In this document: piece after piece, positions 15,702 to 25,287 of the stretch
Numbering within the stretch: the first letter of the stretch is position 1
Layout of the letters: the number at the start of each line of letters is the position of its first letter
Assembly (NCBI RefSeq): GCF_001544755.2
Contig: NZ_FCOF02000007.1
Coordinates: 124,001-188,000 of the forward strand
Direction of reading: 5' to 3'
Origin: Caballeronia catudaia
Lineage (GTDB): Bacteria > Pseudomonadota > Gammaproteobacteria > Burkholderiales > Burkholderiaceae
Length of the DNA stretch: 64,000 bases
Notes under the pieces: generated by a model
Told to the model about the DNA's origin: nothing
What the model saw: only the letters and a program-made list of their open reading frames with translations
Databases searched by the model: none
Made by a program: the position numbers and the translations under genes

Positions 15702-17015
15702 TCAAGCAGCCAACGATTTCCTCAAAGCCGTCCGCGAAGCGGGAAATCTCACGATGAACGTGCTCCCCCTCCCAACTTCACTCTTGACATCAAGCTCGGC
15801 ACTATGCCGCTGCAACACATGCTTGACGATGGCCAAACCCAACCCCGTTCCACCGGTATCCCTCGACCGACTCCGATCGACGCGATAAAACCGCTCCGTC
15901 AACCGCGGAATATGCTCCGCAGGAATCCCCAGCCCACTATCCCGCACCGTGAACACCGCACGATCCTTCATGCGCTGCCATGAAACTTCGATCGCCCCGC
16001 CGTCCGGCGTATAACGCACCGCATTCGTGACGAGATTGCCAAGCGCGCTCATCACCTCCGTCTCCGCGCCCGCGACGGTCAACGCATCGTCGCTATGAAA
16101 TGAAATCCGATGCCGCCCGCTAGAAAGACTATTGGCATCGTCTTCGAGATGACGCATCACCGCGCGCATGTCGAGCAGCTCATCGCCCGGAGGACGCATA
16201 TCGCCCTCGAGATTCGCAAGCACGAGCAGATCGCGCACGATGTTCTGCATGCGCGACGCCTGCTGCTCCATCATGTCGAGATATCGCATGCGGTCGATTT
16301 CATCGAGCGGCAACTCACGCATCGTTTCGAGAAAGCCGGAAAGCACCGTGAGCGGCGTCTTCAACTCATGCGAGACATTGGCGACGAAATCGCGACGCAT
16401 CGAATCCGTGCGCTCCAGCTCGGTGATGTCCTGCGTAAGAACGAGCTTGCGATTCTCGCCGTACGGAAACACCTGCACCGACACCGTGTACTTGCGATGC
16501 ACGCCCATGCCGCGCATCACGAGCATCTCTTCATAGTGGTGCGCGTTCAGGTAACGGACGAAATCCGGGTTGCGGACGAGATGCGTGATGTGCTGACGCA
16601 AGTCGCGCTTCGCGTCCAGCCCGAAATGCTTCTCCGCGATGTCGTTGCACCACTCGATCTGATCGTGATCGTCGAGCATCGCGACGCCGTTTGGCGAGGC
16701 CTGGATCGCCTGAATGAAGCGCGCATGCTGCTGCTCGACCTGACGCACCTGCGCGTGCCAGCGCTTCGCGAGCTTGTGCAGACGGTAATAGATTTCGCCC
16801 CAGATGCCGAGCGCGCTCGGCACCTCGCCGTAGACCGGCGCTTCGAGCAGACGCCACAGGCGCTGCATGTGATACGTGACGAAGAAGCCCTGCACGACGA
16901 GCATGAGCACCGCGAAAGCGAGCGCCACGCGCACGCCCGCGAATGCGCCGATCGCCGCGCACAGCGCGGCGAGCAGCGCAAGGGACACGATGGCGCGCGT
17001 CCAGATGATGTTCAT
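15702..17015 (-). CDS. phoR: phosphate regulon sensor histidine kinase
   Basis: A 437-residue inner-membrane histidine kinase. Two N-terminal hydrophobic segments (about 8-46) are followed by a positively charged linker, a PAS domain (about 96-200), the dimerisation/phosphoacceptor segment with H216 in VANVSHELKTPLTVL, and an HATPase domain with N (GNLVTNAVRYTP), G1 (VRDSGLGIP), F and G2 (DTGGTGLGLAIVKH) boxes. PhoR lacks a large periplasmic sensor; it reads phosphate status through the Pst transporter and PhoU. It follows phoB by 64 bp on the same strand and is the last gene of the Pho block. Confidence 0.95.
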   Translation of the reverse strand: MNIIWTRAIVSLALLAALCAAIGAFAGVRVALAFAVLMLVVQGFFVTYHMQRLWRLLEAPVYGEVPSALGIWGEIYYRLHKLAKRWHAQVRQVEQQHARFIQAIQASPNGVAMLDDHDQIEWCNDIAEKHFGLDAKRDLRQHITHLVRNPDFVRYLNAHHYEEMLVMRGMGVHRKYTVSVQVFPYGENRKLVLTQDITELERTDSMRRDFVANVSHELKTPLTVLSGFLETMRELPLDEIDRMRYLDMMEQQASRMQNIVRDLLVLANLEGDMRPPGDELLDMRAVMRHLEDDANSLSSGRHRISFHSDDALTVAGAETEVMSALGNLVTNAVRYTPDGGAIEVSWQRMKDRAVFTVRDSGLGIPAEHIPRLTERFYRVDRSRSRDTGGTGLGLAIVKHVLQRHSAELDVKSEVGRGSTFIVRFPASRTALRKSLAA

Positions 17016-17079
17016 GTTGTCGGTGAGTCTGAGTGACGTTGATGCGGCAAATTAAAGCGGATAACGTTGAAAACAGAAC

Positions 17080-17781
17080 TCAGGCGCTCTTTGCAAGCCG
17101 ATATCCACTGCCGCGCACCGTTTCGATCATAGCATCGCAACCCGCCGGCTTGAGCGCGGCGCGCAGGCGCTTGATATGCACATCGACCGTGCGCTCCTCG
17201 ACGAACACGTGATCGCCCCACACCTGATCCAGCAATTGCGTGCGGCTATGCACGCGCTCCGGATGCGTCATGAAAAAATGCAGCAGACGGAATTCGGTCG
17301 GACCGAGATCGAGCTTGATGTCATTGCCCGAATGACTCGCCGCCACGCGATGCGTCGCCGGGTCGAGGCGCAGGCCGTTGATCGCGACCACGTCTTCCGT
17401 CAGTTGCGGCGCGCGGCGGCGCAGAACCGCCTTGATGCGCGCCATCAGTTCCTTCGGCGAAAAAGGCTTCGTGACGTAATCGTCCGCGCCGATCTCGAGG
17501 CCGAGCACCTTGTCCTGCTCGTCGCCGCGCGCCGTCAGCATGATGATCGGGATATGCTTCGTGCGCTCGTTGTTGCGCAGCTCGCGCGCGAACGCGATGC
17601 CCGACTTGCCCGGCAACATCCAGTCGAGCAGCACGAGATCGGGCAACACGTCGCTGATCAGGTTTTGCGCCTGCTCGGCGTTATACGCGCGAATGGGGCA
17701 ATGTCCCGCATGCTGAAGATTCACCGAAATCAGTTCGGAGATCGCGGGTTCGTCTTCGACGACGAGGATACTGCTGGGCAT
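17080..17781 (-). CDS. phoB: phosphate regulon response regulator
   Basis: A 233-residue OmpR/PhoB-family regulator. The receiver has the acidic pair ED in VVEDEPA, phosphoacceptor D53 in LVLLDWMLPG, and KP in YVTKPFSP; a C-terminal winged helix (about 130-230) carries RTVDVHIKRLRAAL as recognition region. Phosphorylated PhoB binds repeated CTGTCAT units. I chose the ATG with AGAGG five bases upstream over a GTG two codons earlier, which would overlap that site. Gene order phoU, phoB, phoR on one strand suggests co-transcription from pstS onward or from internal promoters. Confidence 0.95.
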   Translation of the reverse strand: MPSSILVVEDEPAISELISVNLQHAGHCPIRAYNAEQAQNLISDVLPDLVLLDWMLPGKSGIAFARELRNNERTKHIPIIMLTARGDEQDKVLGLEIGADDYVTKPFSPKELMARIKAVLRRRAPQLTEDVVAINGLRLDPATHRVAASHSGNDIKLDLGPTEFRLLHFFMTHPERVHSRTQLLDQVWGDHVFVEERTVDVHIKRLRAALKPAGCDAMIETVRGSGYRLAKSA

Positions 17782-17843
17782 CGGCACCTCTTGACCTTTT
17801 GCTTGAAGTTAAAACGATTGCGCTCGGCCGAAATCAGTTGAAA

Positions 17844-18548
17844 TCAACTCAGCGCCTCGCGCTCGAGCTGGTCGCGCGAGATGTGACGCACGTCCGTGCC
17901 CTTCACGATGTAGATGATGAATTCGGCGATATTCTTCGCGTGATCGCCGATGCGCTCCACCGCCTTCGCGATGAACAGATAGTCGAGGCCCGCCGAAATG
18001 GTGCGCGGATCTTCCATCATGTACGTCACGAGCTTGCGCACGAAGGCGCGGAATTCATCGTCGATGGCCTTGTCGTCGCGCACGATCTGCGCTGCGGCGA
18101 CCGTGTCGAGACGCGCGAACGCATCGAGCGCGCGGCGCAGGATCGACACCGCCATCTCGCCCGAAAGCTTGATCTCGGCGATGTTTACCGTGCGGCCCGC
18201 GCCGTCTTCGTTGATGCGCTTCACGCGCTTCGCGATCTTCTCCGCTTCGTCGCCGGCGCGTTCGAGGTTCGTGATCGTCTTCGAGATCGCCATGAGCAGA
18301 CGCAGATCACGGGCGGCCGGCTGACGGCGCGCGATGATGTTGCTGCACTCCTCGTCGATCTCGACTTCCATCGTGTTCAACCGCACTTCGGCCGCGATCA
18401 CCTGATCTGCGGTGTCGATGTCGAACTCGTTCAACGCCTGCATCGCGGAGATGATCTGCGACTCGACCAGACCGCCCATTTCCAGCACTTTCGACGACAC
18501 CGCGTTGAGGTCGGCGTCGAACTGGCTCGAAAGATGTTTATCGGACAT
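17844..18548 (-). CDS. phoU: phosphate signalling protein PhoU
   Basis: A 234-residue all-helical cytosolic protein with two PhoU repeats (the metal-binding ExxxD signatures are visible in ITNLERAGDEAEKIAKR and AKAVERIGDHAKNIAE). It links PstB to PhoR and keeps the kinase off when phosphate is plentiful; loss is often toxic through uncontrolled phosphate uptake. It has a strong AAGGAG site seven bases before its ATG and follows pstB by 49 bp. Confidence 0.95.
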   Translation of the reverse strand: MSDKHLSSQFDADLNAVSSKVLEMGGLVESQIISAMQALNEFDIDTADQVIAAEVRLNTMEVEIDEECSNIIARRQPAARDLRLLMAISKTITNLERAGDEAEKIAKRVKRINEDGAGRTVNIAEIKLSGEMAVSILRRALDAFARLDTVAAAQIVRDDKAIDDEFRAFVRKLVTYMMEDPRTISAGLDYLFIAKAVERIGDHAKNIAEFIIYIVKGTDVRHISRDQLEREALS

Positions 18549-18597
18549 ATTTGCTCCTTAAGCCTTTCTGTTTCACCTGGCTGACAAATCAGCCGAA

Positions 18598-19476
18598 TCA
18601 GCCGAAGCGGCCCGTAATGTAGTCTTCCGTTTCCTTGCGGGCCGGCTTGATGAAGATCTTTTCGGTATCGCCGAACTCAATCAATTCACCGAGGTACATA
18701 TAGGCAGTGTAGTCCGAACAGCGCGCCGCCTGCTGCATGTTATGCGTGACGATCACGACGGTGTAATCGCTCTTCAATTCGGCGATCAACTCTTCGATGC
18801 GGCCCGTCGAAATGGGGTCGAGCGCCGAGCACGGCTCGTCGAGCAACAGCACTTCCGGACGGATCGCGATGCCGCGCGCAATGCACAGACGCTGCTGCTG
18901 GCCGCCCGACAGACCGTAGCCGCTCTGCTGCAGCTTGTCCTTCACTTCCGTCCAGAGCGCGGCTTTCGTGAGCGCCCATTCGACGCGGTCGTCCATTTCC
19001 GAGCGCGACAGCTGCTCGAACATCTTCACGCCGAACGCGATGTTGTCGTAGATCGACATCGGGAACGGCGTCGGCTTCTGGAACACCATGCCGACGCGCG
19101 CGCGCAGCAGCGAAATGTCCTTCGTGGTGTCGAGCAGGTTGACGCCATCCATCAGGATTTCGCCTTCCCCGCGCTGCTCCGGATAAAGCGCGTACATCTT
19201 GTTGAAGGTGCGCAGAAGCGTCGACTTGCCACAACCCGAAGGACCGATGAAGGCCGTGACCTTCTTCTCCGGAATGCGCAGGTTGATGTTCTTCAGCGCG
19301 TGATACTTGTTGTAGAAGAAGTTGAGGTTCTTCACCTCGATCTTCGGCTTGATGGAATCCGCCGGCTGCGAGCTGTGCGTCGGGCGCACGCTTCCCGGAA
19401 CCGGGCCGCGTTCGACCGGCTTGTCATCGGCAGTCTTCGAATTCAGGTGCTTGACACCACTATCGACCGTATTCAT
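18598..19476 (-). CDS. pstB: phosphate ABC transporter ATP-binding protein
   Basis: A 292-residue ABC ATPase with Walker [10 protein letters not shown] (about residue 79), a Q-loop in [12 protein letters not shown], signature LSGGQQQR, Walker [14 protein letters not shown] and switch His in [10 protein letters not shown]. The N-terminal 45 residues before the ABC core (rich in Ser, Pro, Lys) are longer than in E. coli PstB. It energises high-affinity phosphate import with PstA, PstC and PstS, and takes part in Pho signalling. It lies 15 bp after pstA. Confidence 0.96.
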   Translation of the reverse strand: MNTVDSGVKHLNSKTADDKPVERGPVPGSVRPTHSSQPADSIKPKIEVKNLNFFYNKYHALKNINLRIPEKKVTAFIGPSGCGKSTLLRTFNKMYALYPEQRGEGEILMDGVNLLDTTKDISLLRARVGMVFQKPTPFPMSIYDNIAFGVKMFEQLSRSEMDDRVEWALTKAALWTEVKDKLQQSGYGLSGGQQQRLCIARGIAIRPEVLLLDEPCSALDPISTGRIEELIAELKSDYTVVIVTHNMQQAARCSDYTAYMYLGELIEFGDTEKIFIKPARKETEDYITGRFG

Positions 19477-19491
19477 GGAATCACTCAGCCC

Positions 19492-20379
19492 TTATTTCTT
19501 CGAGAAGATCGCGCGCGCCAGGATATTCAGACCCAGCACGCCGAGCGTAATCAGGAACACACCGGCCCACGCGAGCGATTGCCACTGCGGGAACGGACTC
19601 ATCGCGAACTTGTAGATCGTCACCGGAAGATTTGCCACCGGCTGATCGAGGTTCCACGAGAAAAATTGATTCGACAGCGCCGTGAACAGAAGCGGCGCGG
19701 TTTCGCCGGCGATCCGTGCGACCGCCAGCAACACACCCGTCACGATGCCCCCGATCGACGCCTTCAGCGTGATCGACATCACCATCTTCCACTTCGGCGT
19801 GCCGAGCGCGAACGCGGCTTCACGCAGCGCATTCGGCACGAGCTTCAGCATGTTTTCGGTCGTACGGATCACGATCGGAATCTGCAGCAGCGCCAGCGCG
19901 ATCACGCCGGCCCAGCCCGAAAAGCGGCCCATCTTCGAGACGACCAGCGCATACACGAACAGACCGACGACGATCGAAGGCGCCGACAGCAGAATGTCGT
20001 TGATGAAGCGCGTGATATTGGCGAGCCAGCGCTTCTGGCCGTATTCGGCGAGATACACGCCCGCGAGAATGCCGAGCGGCGTGCCGACGAACGTCGCGAG
20101 CACGACGAGCATCAAAGAGCCGACGATCGCGTTGGCGAGACCGCCGCCATCTGTGTTCGGCGGCGGCGTCGACTGCGTGAACAGATCGACCGACAGACCG
20201 CCGATGCCGAGCTTCAGCGTCGTGTAGAGAATCCATACGAGCCAGAGAAGGCCGAAGGCCATCGCGGCGAGCGAAAGCGTGAGCGCGATTGCATTGGTGC
20301 CGCGGCGGCGGCTTTGCAGCTTCCGGCGCGTGGCCTGCACGCGATCCGGATCCTGATTGAAGGCAGCGGGACGGCTCAT
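19492..20379 (-). CDS. pstA: phosphate ABC transporter permease PstA
   Basis: A 295-residue inner-membrane permease with about six membrane segments. The cytoplasmic EAA-type loop that docks on PstB is visible in [18 protein letters not shown]. Its ATG overlaps the pstC TAA stop by one base, so it is translationally coupled to pstC. It pairs with PstC to form the channel. Confidence 0.95.
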   Translation of the reverse strand: MSRPAAFNQDPDRVQATRRKLQSRRRGTNAIALTLSLAAMAFGLLWLVWILYTTLKLGIGGLSVDLFTQSTPPPNTDGGGLANAIVGSLMLVVLATFVGTPLGILAGVYLAEYGQKRWLANITRFINDILLSAPSIVVGLFVYALVVSKMGRFSGWAGVIALALLQIPIVIRTTENMLKLVPNALREAAFALGTPKWKMVMSITLKASIGGIVTGVLLAVARIAGETAPLLFTALSNQFFSWNLDQPVANLPVTIYKFAMSPFPQWQSLAWAGVFLITLGVLGLNILARAIFSKK

Positions 20380-21362
20380 TATTTACTGCCCTCCCCGCGT
20401 TCCATGCGAATCAGCATGATCTTCGAAATCGCGAGCACGAAGAACGTGATCACGAAGAGAATGAGACCGAGTTCCATCAGCGCCGACGTATGCAGGCCCG
20501 GACTCGCTTCCGCAAATTCGTTCGCGAGCGCCGACGTGATGCTGTTGCCGGGCGAGAACAGCGAGACGTTGTCCAGCAGGTTCGTGTTGCCGATGACGAA
20601 GGTGACCGCCATCGTTTCGCCGAGCGCGCGACCGAGGCCGAGCATGACGCCGCCGATCACACCGGCGCGCGTATAGGGCAGCACGATCTTCCATATCACT
20701 TCCCACGTCGTGCAGCCGATGCCGTACGCCGATTCCTTCAGCAGCACGGGCGTGACTTCGAACACGTCGCGCATCACGGACGCGATGTACGGAATGATCA
20801 TGATCGCGAGAATCACGCCGGCGCACAGGATGCCGATGCCGATCGGCGGGCCCTGGAAAAACATGCCGATGACGGGCACGTTGCCGAGCAGCTTGCCGAG
20901 CGGCTTCTCGAAGTATTCGGCGAAGATCGGCGCGAACACGAGCAGGCCCCACATGCCGTACACGATCGACGGAATCGCCGCGAGCAGCTCGATCGCAACG
21001 CCGAGCGGACGGCGCAGCCAGGCGGGCGACAGCTCCGTCAGAAAGAGCGCGATGCCGAAGCTCACCGGCACCGCGATGATGAGCGCGATGATCGAGGTCG
21101 CGATGGTGCCGTAGATCGGCACGAGCGCGCCGAAGCTTTCGCTGGGTGGATCCCACTCCGCGCGCCACAGGAACGAGAGCCCGAATTTCTGGATGGTGGG
21201 CATCGACGCGACGAGCAGCGAAACGATGATGCCGCCAAGCAGAAGCAGCGTGATGACGGCCGCCAGCCGCGTCACGCCGCCGAAAATGATGTCGCCGATA
21301 CGGCTTGGCGCGCGCTGGGTATGCGCTGCCGGCACCGCCGACGAGAGATTGATGTCCGACAT
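20379..21362 (-). CDS. pstC: phosphate ABC transporter permease PstC
   Basis: A 327-residue inner-membrane permease with about six membrane segments after a 25-residue polar N-terminus. The EAA loop ([19 protein letters not shown]) contacts PstB. Forms the permease heterodimer with PstA. It begins 128 bp after pstS, beyond a stable hairpin that may lower its expression relative to the binding protein. Confidence 0.95.
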   Translation of the reverse strand: MSDINLSSAVPAAHTQRAPSRIGDIIFGGVTRLAAVITLLLLGGIIVSLLVASMPTIQKFGLSFLWRAEWDPPSESFGALVPIYGTIATSIIALIIAVPVSFGIALFLTELSPAWLRRPLGVAIELLAAIPSIVYGMWGLLVFAPIFAEYFEKPLGKLLGNVPVIGMFFQGPPIGIGILCAGVILAIMIIPYIASVMRDVFEVTPVLLKESAYGIGCTTWEVIWKIVLPYTRAGVIGGVMLGLGRALGETMAVTFVIGNTNLLDNVSLFSPGNSITSALANEFAEASPGLHTSALMELGLILFVITFFVLAISKIMLIRMERGEGSK

Positions 21363-21390
21363 GGGAGCCTTGGGTTCGCTACGTGTCAGA

Positions 21391-21420
21391 CCGCGCGGCG
21401 GCCCCTGGCTCGCCGCGCGG
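21391..21420. terminator. intercistronic hairpin between pstS and pstC
   Basis: A 10-bp perfect stem CCGCGCGGCG/CGCCGCGCGG with a 10-nt loop. In the direction of transcription no U run follows, so it is more likely an mRNA-stabilising or attenuating structure than a full terminator. Such hairpins after a binding-protein gene keep that protein in excess. Confidence 0.55.
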
Positions 21421-21490
21421 CTTTCTTTTGCTGCGTTGCTGTCTTTCGAATCAAAAGCTTAGGACAGTTTCAAACGACTGCTCTTTGCGC

Positions 21491-22522
21491 TTATTCAGCA
21501 ACCGACTTGCCCGCTGCGTCCTTCACCTTCGCCTTCCATTGCGTCTTGATTTCGGCAACGACCGAATCCGGCAGCGAGATGTAGTCGAGATCGTTCGCAG
21601 CCTGGTTGCCGTTCTTGAACGCCCAGTCGAAGAACTTCAGCGTTTCCGTGCCTTGCTGCGGCTTTTCTTGCGTCGCGTGCAGCAGGACGAAGGTCGCGCC
21701 GACGATCGGCCATGCGTTCTGGCCCGGCTCGTTCGTCAGGATCTGATAGAACGACTTCGACCAGTCCGCGCCCGCTGCGGCGGCCTTGAATGTGTCGGTC
21801 TTCGGCTCGACGACCGTGCCAGCCGAGTTCTTCATGCCGACGTAGGTCATCTTGTTCTGCTTCGCGTACGCCCACTCCACGTAGCCGATCGCGCCCGGCA
21901 GACGCTGCACGAATGCCGCGACGCCGTCGTTGCCCTTGCCGCCCGTGCCCGTCGGCCAGTTCACGGTCGAGCCTTCGCCGACCTTCGACTTCCACTCCGT
22001 GTTCACCTTCGACAGGTAGTTCGTCCAGATGAAGCTCGTGCCCGAGCCGTCAGCGCGGCGCACCACGGCGATGTCCGTGTCCGGCAGCTTGACCTTCGGA
22101 TTCAGCGCGGCGATCGCCGGGTCGTTCCACTTCTTGATCTTGCCGAGGTAAATGTCGCCGAGCACCTGGCCCGACAGCGTCACTTCACCCGCCTTCACAC
22201 CCGGCACGTTGATGACCGGCACCACGCCGCCGACCACCGTCGGGAACTGGAACAGGCCGTCCTTCGAGAGTTCGTCGTCTTTCAGCGGAGCGTCGGAGCC
22301 CGCGAAATCCACGGTCTTCGCGATGATCTGCTTGATACCGCCCGACGAGCCGATGCCTTGGTAGTTGACCTTGCCGCCGCCGCTTTTCTGGTAGGCATCA
22401 GCCCACTTGGTGTAGATCGGGGCTGCGAAGGTACTCCCCGCGCCGGTGATATCGGCTGCTTGCGCGGAGATGGCGAACACTGCACCAATCAGGCCGGCCA
22501 GCGCGGTTTGCATCAATTTCAT
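21491..22522 (-). CDS. pstS: periplasmic phosphate-binding protein
   Basis: A 343-residue solute-binding protein. The signal peptide [22 protein letters not shown] is cleaved before [15 protein letters not shown], the usual mature start; phosphate-contacting loops are seen in GAGSTF, SGGIKQI, FAGSDAP and DGSGTSF. It delivers phosphate to PstCA. The ATG has a GGAGG site, and a Pho box with E. coli-like geometry lies about 70 bp upstream, so it should head the PhoB-induced operon. Confidence 0.96.
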   Translation of the reverse strand: MKLMQTALAGLIGAVFAISAQAADITGAGSTFAAPIYTKWADAYQKSGGGKVNYQGIGSSGGIKQIIAKTVDFAGSDAPLKDDELSKDGLFQFPTVVGGVVPVINVPGVKAGEVTLSGQVLGDIYLGKIKKWNDPAIAALNPKVKLPDTDIAVVRRADGSGTSFIWTNYLSKVNTEWKSKVGEGSTVNWPTGTGGKGNDGVAAFVQRLPGAIGYVEWAYAKQNKMTYVGMKNSAGTVVEPKTDTFKAAAAGADWSKSFYQILTNEPGQNAWPIVGATFVLLHATQEKPQQGTETLKFFDWAFKNGNQAANDLDYISLPDSVVAEIKTQWKAKVKDAAGKSVAE

Positions 22523-22577
22523 TCTTAACCTCCAGGGTTGTGAGCGTGCGTCGCGTGAGTGTGAGACGACACCGCGA

Positions 22578-22611
22578 AATATAGGAGGTGTCCGTGACAG
22601 TAATATGACTA
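22578..22611 (-). promoter_or_regulatory. Pho box and -10 of the pst operon
   Basis: On the minus strand two 11-bp units, TAGTCATATTA and CTGTCACGGAC, are followed after six bases by TATATT. This is the same arrangement as in the E. coli pstS promoter (two units, six bases, -10). GTCAT/GTCAC cores are exactly 11 bp apart. Confidence 0.8.
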
Positions 22612-22688
22612 ATCGTGAAGCAAACATGTCAGTTTTCTTGCGTGCTGAAAGTTTGAAGCCGCCCGATCTGTCAATCGCTCGATGCCAA

Positions 22689-22714
22689 TAAAAAAAGCGG
22701 GCCGAAGCCCGCTT
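22689..22714 (-). terminator. glmM intrinsic terminator
   Basis: On the minus strand AGCGGGC-ttcg-GCCCGCT forms a UUCG-capped stem followed by a run of seven T. It separates the glmM group from the pst operon. Confidence 0.9.
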
Positions 22715-22746
22715 TTCGCGCAGTACTGATGAAATTCGGTAAACGC

Positions 22747-24108
22747 CTACGAAGTCGCATCCTTTACGACCTGCGCAATCGTTTCTGCGTACCGAACCGC
22801 ATCCTGTTGCGCCGACGCTTCCACCATCACGCGCAGGACCGGTTCAGTTCCCGACGCGCGAATCAAGACCCGGCCGTGCGATTGGAGGGAACGCTCGGCT
22901 TGCTCTACGGCGCGGCGAATCGCGTCGCTGGCTTTCCAGTCGGCGCCCGCGTTCATGCGCACATTGATCAGCTTCTGCGGGAAAAGGCTCACGCCTTCGA
23001 GCAGTTCGGCGAGCGACTTGCCGCTGCGCTGGATCGCCGCAAGCACCAGAAGCGCCGAGACGATGCCGTCGCCGGTCGAATGACGGTCGAGCGACAGGAT
23101 GTGGCCGGAGCCCTCCGCGCCCAGTTGCCAGCCATTTTCGCGCAGCTTTTCGAGCACGTAGCGATCGCCGACTGCCGCGCGCACGAACCGCACGCCCACC
23201 TCTTTCAACGCCACTTCGACGGCCATGTTGGTCATCAGCGTGCCGACCGCGCCATCCACCTTGCCGTCGGTCGCAATACGATCCTTCACCAGCACGTAGA
23301 GCAGCTCGTCGCCGTTATAGAGGCGGCCCGTCGAATCGACGATCTGCAGGCGGTCCGCGTCGCCGTCCAGCGCAATGCCGATGTCTGCCTCGTGTTCGAG
23401 CACGGCGCGCACGAGCGCATCGGGCGCGGTCGCGCCGACGCCGTCGTTGATGTTGAAGCCGTTCGGCGACACGCCGATCGACACGACTTCCGCGCCTAGC
23501 TCATGAAACACATGCGGCGCGACGTCGTACGCGGCGCCGTGCGCGCAGTCGATCACGAGCTTCAGCCCGCGCAGGTCGAAGTTCGCGGGAAACGTGCTCT
23601 TGCAGAACTCGATGTAGCGGCCGCCCGCATCGTCCAGGCGCCGCGCCTTGCCAAGGCGTTCGGACGGGGCGCATTCCATCGGCTGCTCGAGCTGGCGCTC
23701 GATTTCGAGCTCGACTTCGTCGGGCAGCTTGTTGCCGTCGGCCGAGAAGAATTTGATGCCGTTGTCGTTGTACGGATTGTGCGACGCGCTGATCACCACG
23801 CCCGCCGACAGGCGCAGCGCGCGCGTCAAGTAGGCGACGCCCGGCGTCGGCATCGGGCCGGCCAGCATCACGTCGACGCCCGCCGCCGAGAAACCCGACT
23901 CCAGCGCCGCTTCCAGCATGTAGCCCGACACCCGCGTGTCCTTGCCGATGAGCACCGTCGGGCGGTTGCCCTTTTTCTGCAGCGCGCGATCCGCGCCCGC
24001 GAGCACCTTGCCCGCGGCGTATCCGAGCCTGAGTACGAAGTCTGGCGTGATCGGCGCGACGCCCACGCGCCCACGGATGCCATCCGTTCCAAAATATTGA
24101 CGTGCCAT
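22747..24108 (-). CDS. glmM: phosphoglucosamine mutase
   Basis: A 453-residue cytosolic enzyme converting glucosamine-6-phosphate to glucosamine-1-phosphate for UDP-GlcNAc, hence peptidoglycan and LPS. The phosphoserine is S109 in [13 protein letters not shown]; the metal loop is DGDADR; the sugar loop is GEGSGH-like (GAEGSGH); and the phosphate loop is RASGTEP near the C-terminus. I chose the ATG before [12 protein letters not shown], with GGAGGG nine bases upstream. It follows folP by 116 bp, the conserved ftsH-folP-glmM order. Confidence 0.96.
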   Translation of the reverse strand: MARQYFGTDGIRGRVGVAPITPDFVLRLGYAAGKVLAGADRALQKKGNRPTVLIGKDTRVSGYMLEAALESGFSAAGVDVMLAGPMPTPGVAYLTRALRLSAGVVISASHNPYNDNGIKFFSADGNKLPDEVELEIERQLEQPMECAPSERLGKARRLDDAGGRYIEFCKSTFPANFDLRGLKLVIDCAHGAAYDVAPHVFHELGAEVVSIGVSPNGFNINDGVGATAPDALVRAVLEHEADIGIALDGDADRLQIVDSTGRLYNGDELLYVLVKDRIATDGKVDGAVGTLMTNMAVEVALKEVGVRFVRAAVGDRYVLEKLRENGWQLGAEGSGHILSLDRHSTGDGIVSALLVLAAIQRSGKSLAELLEGVSLFPQKLINVRMNAGADWKASDAIRRAVEQAERSLQSHGRVLIRASGTEPVLRVMVEASAQQDAVRYAETIAQVVKDATS

Positions 24109-24224
24109 TATCGCTTGCCCTCCTCGCGGGACATACGGCTGCGGGTATCGACCCGCGGCATAGTGTTGATCATTTATATTGGCGCGCGCGCCTGCACCGG
24201 GAGCATCCCTAATGGCGCCAAGGC

Positions 24225-25109
24225 TCAATGATGCCTATTAACGTCTGCTTGTTTTGTGGCTTGCCAGACCTTCAGCGCATCGACCGTTTCGGCGACATCA
24301 TGCACGCGGAGGATCGCCGCGCCACGTTCCGCCGCGCAGACGGCGGCGGCGACGCTCGCCGCGAGCCGCTCCCCAGCATTGCGTCCGGTGATGGCGCCGA
24401 GCATGGATTTGCGCGACATCCCCGCGAGCAACGGGAAATTCGCCCCCGCGGGCTGGGTCGCGGCGAGATGCGCGAGCAATTGGTAATTATGCTCGACCGT
24501 CTTTCCAAAACCATAGCCCGGGTCGAGACTGACGCGCGCGGCGGAGATACCGGCCTGCGTGACCGCGGCGACGCGCTCCGCGAAGAACGCGCGTATGTCG
24601 GCGACGACATTCGCGTACATCGGCTCATGCAGTTGCATCGTGCGCGGCTCGCCGAGCATGTGCATCACACACAGGCCGCAGTTGCGGTCCTTCACGGCAT
24701 CGAGCGCGCCTTCCCGACGAAAGCCCCAGATGTCGTTGATCATGTCCGCGCCGGCATCGAGGACAGCGTGCATCACCGCCGGCTTGTACGTATCGACGGA
24801 AAGCGGCACCTGGACGTTACGCAAAGCCTCGACGATCGGCACGACGCGCGCGAGTTCTTCTTCGAGCGGGACGGGCGGTGCGCCGGGACGCGTGGATTCG
24901 CCGCCGATATCGACCATGTCGGCGCCGTCGGCGATCATCTGCTCGGCACGTACAAGAGCGGCGTCGCGCGAAATGAAGCGCCCGCCGTCCGAGAACGAAT
25001 CAGGCGTGACGTTGAGAATGCCCATGACGAGCGGGCGTTCGAAGGTCAGCGTGAAGCGCCCGCAATGGAGCGGCGCTGCTGAAGACGGGGGTGAGGTCGG
25101 AGTGATCAA
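24225..25109 (-). CDS. folP: dihydropteroate synthase
   Basis: A 294-residue TIM-barrel enzyme that joins p-aminobenzoate and the pterin pyrophosphate in folate synthesis; the target of sulfonamides. Conserved blocks are [15 protein letters not shown] (about residue 29), [25 protein letters not shown], and [12 protein letters not shown], with the final RVHDV. The frame has no ATG before the catalytic core; TTG giving MITPTSPP is the earliest usable start, with no good ribosome site, so the true N-terminus is uncertain by a few residues. A terminator lies between ftsH and this gene. Confidence 0.93.
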   Translation of the reverse strand: MITPTSPPSSAAPLHCGRFTLTFERPLVMGILNVTPDSFSDGGRFISRDAALVRAEQMIADGADMVDIGGESTRPGAPPVPLEEELARVVPIVEALRNVQVPLSVDTYKPAVMHAVLDAGADMINDIWGFRREGALDAVKDRNCGLCVMHMLGEPRTMQLHEPMYANVVADIRAFFAERVAAVTQAGISAARVSLDPGYGFGKTVEHNYQLLAHLAATQPAGANFPLLAGMSRKSMLGAITGRNAGERLAASVAAAVCAAERGAAILRVHDVAETVDALKVWQATKQADVNRHH

Positions 25110-25236
25110 ACGAGTCGTACGCAGGAAGGAATTCGCGGAGCGGCGGAGAAATGTCTGATGCGGGTCGGGTTCGAAGCAAATCCGGCGCTGGCGAGCGCGA
25201 CCTTCAGCATCTCATTAAAACGCGGGCCGTAAATGG

Positions 25237-25270
25237 AAAATGGGCCGGCGTGCTTTGCACACCGGCCCAT
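25237..25270 (-). terminator. ftsH intrinsic terminator
   Basis: On the minus strand ATGGGCCGG and CCGGCCCAT arms with inner GTGC/GCAC pairs form a stem of about 14 bp (one G-T pair), 3-nt loop, followed by TTTTCC. It lies 18 bases after the ftsH stop and separates it from folP. Confidence 0.8.
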
Positions 25271-25287
25271 GAACGGACGCAGGCAAC

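Noticed and set aside
18742-20676. 644-codon plus-strand frame opposite pstB and pstA
   Set aside because: Shadow frame of low-complexity Arg/His composition over two certain transporter genes.
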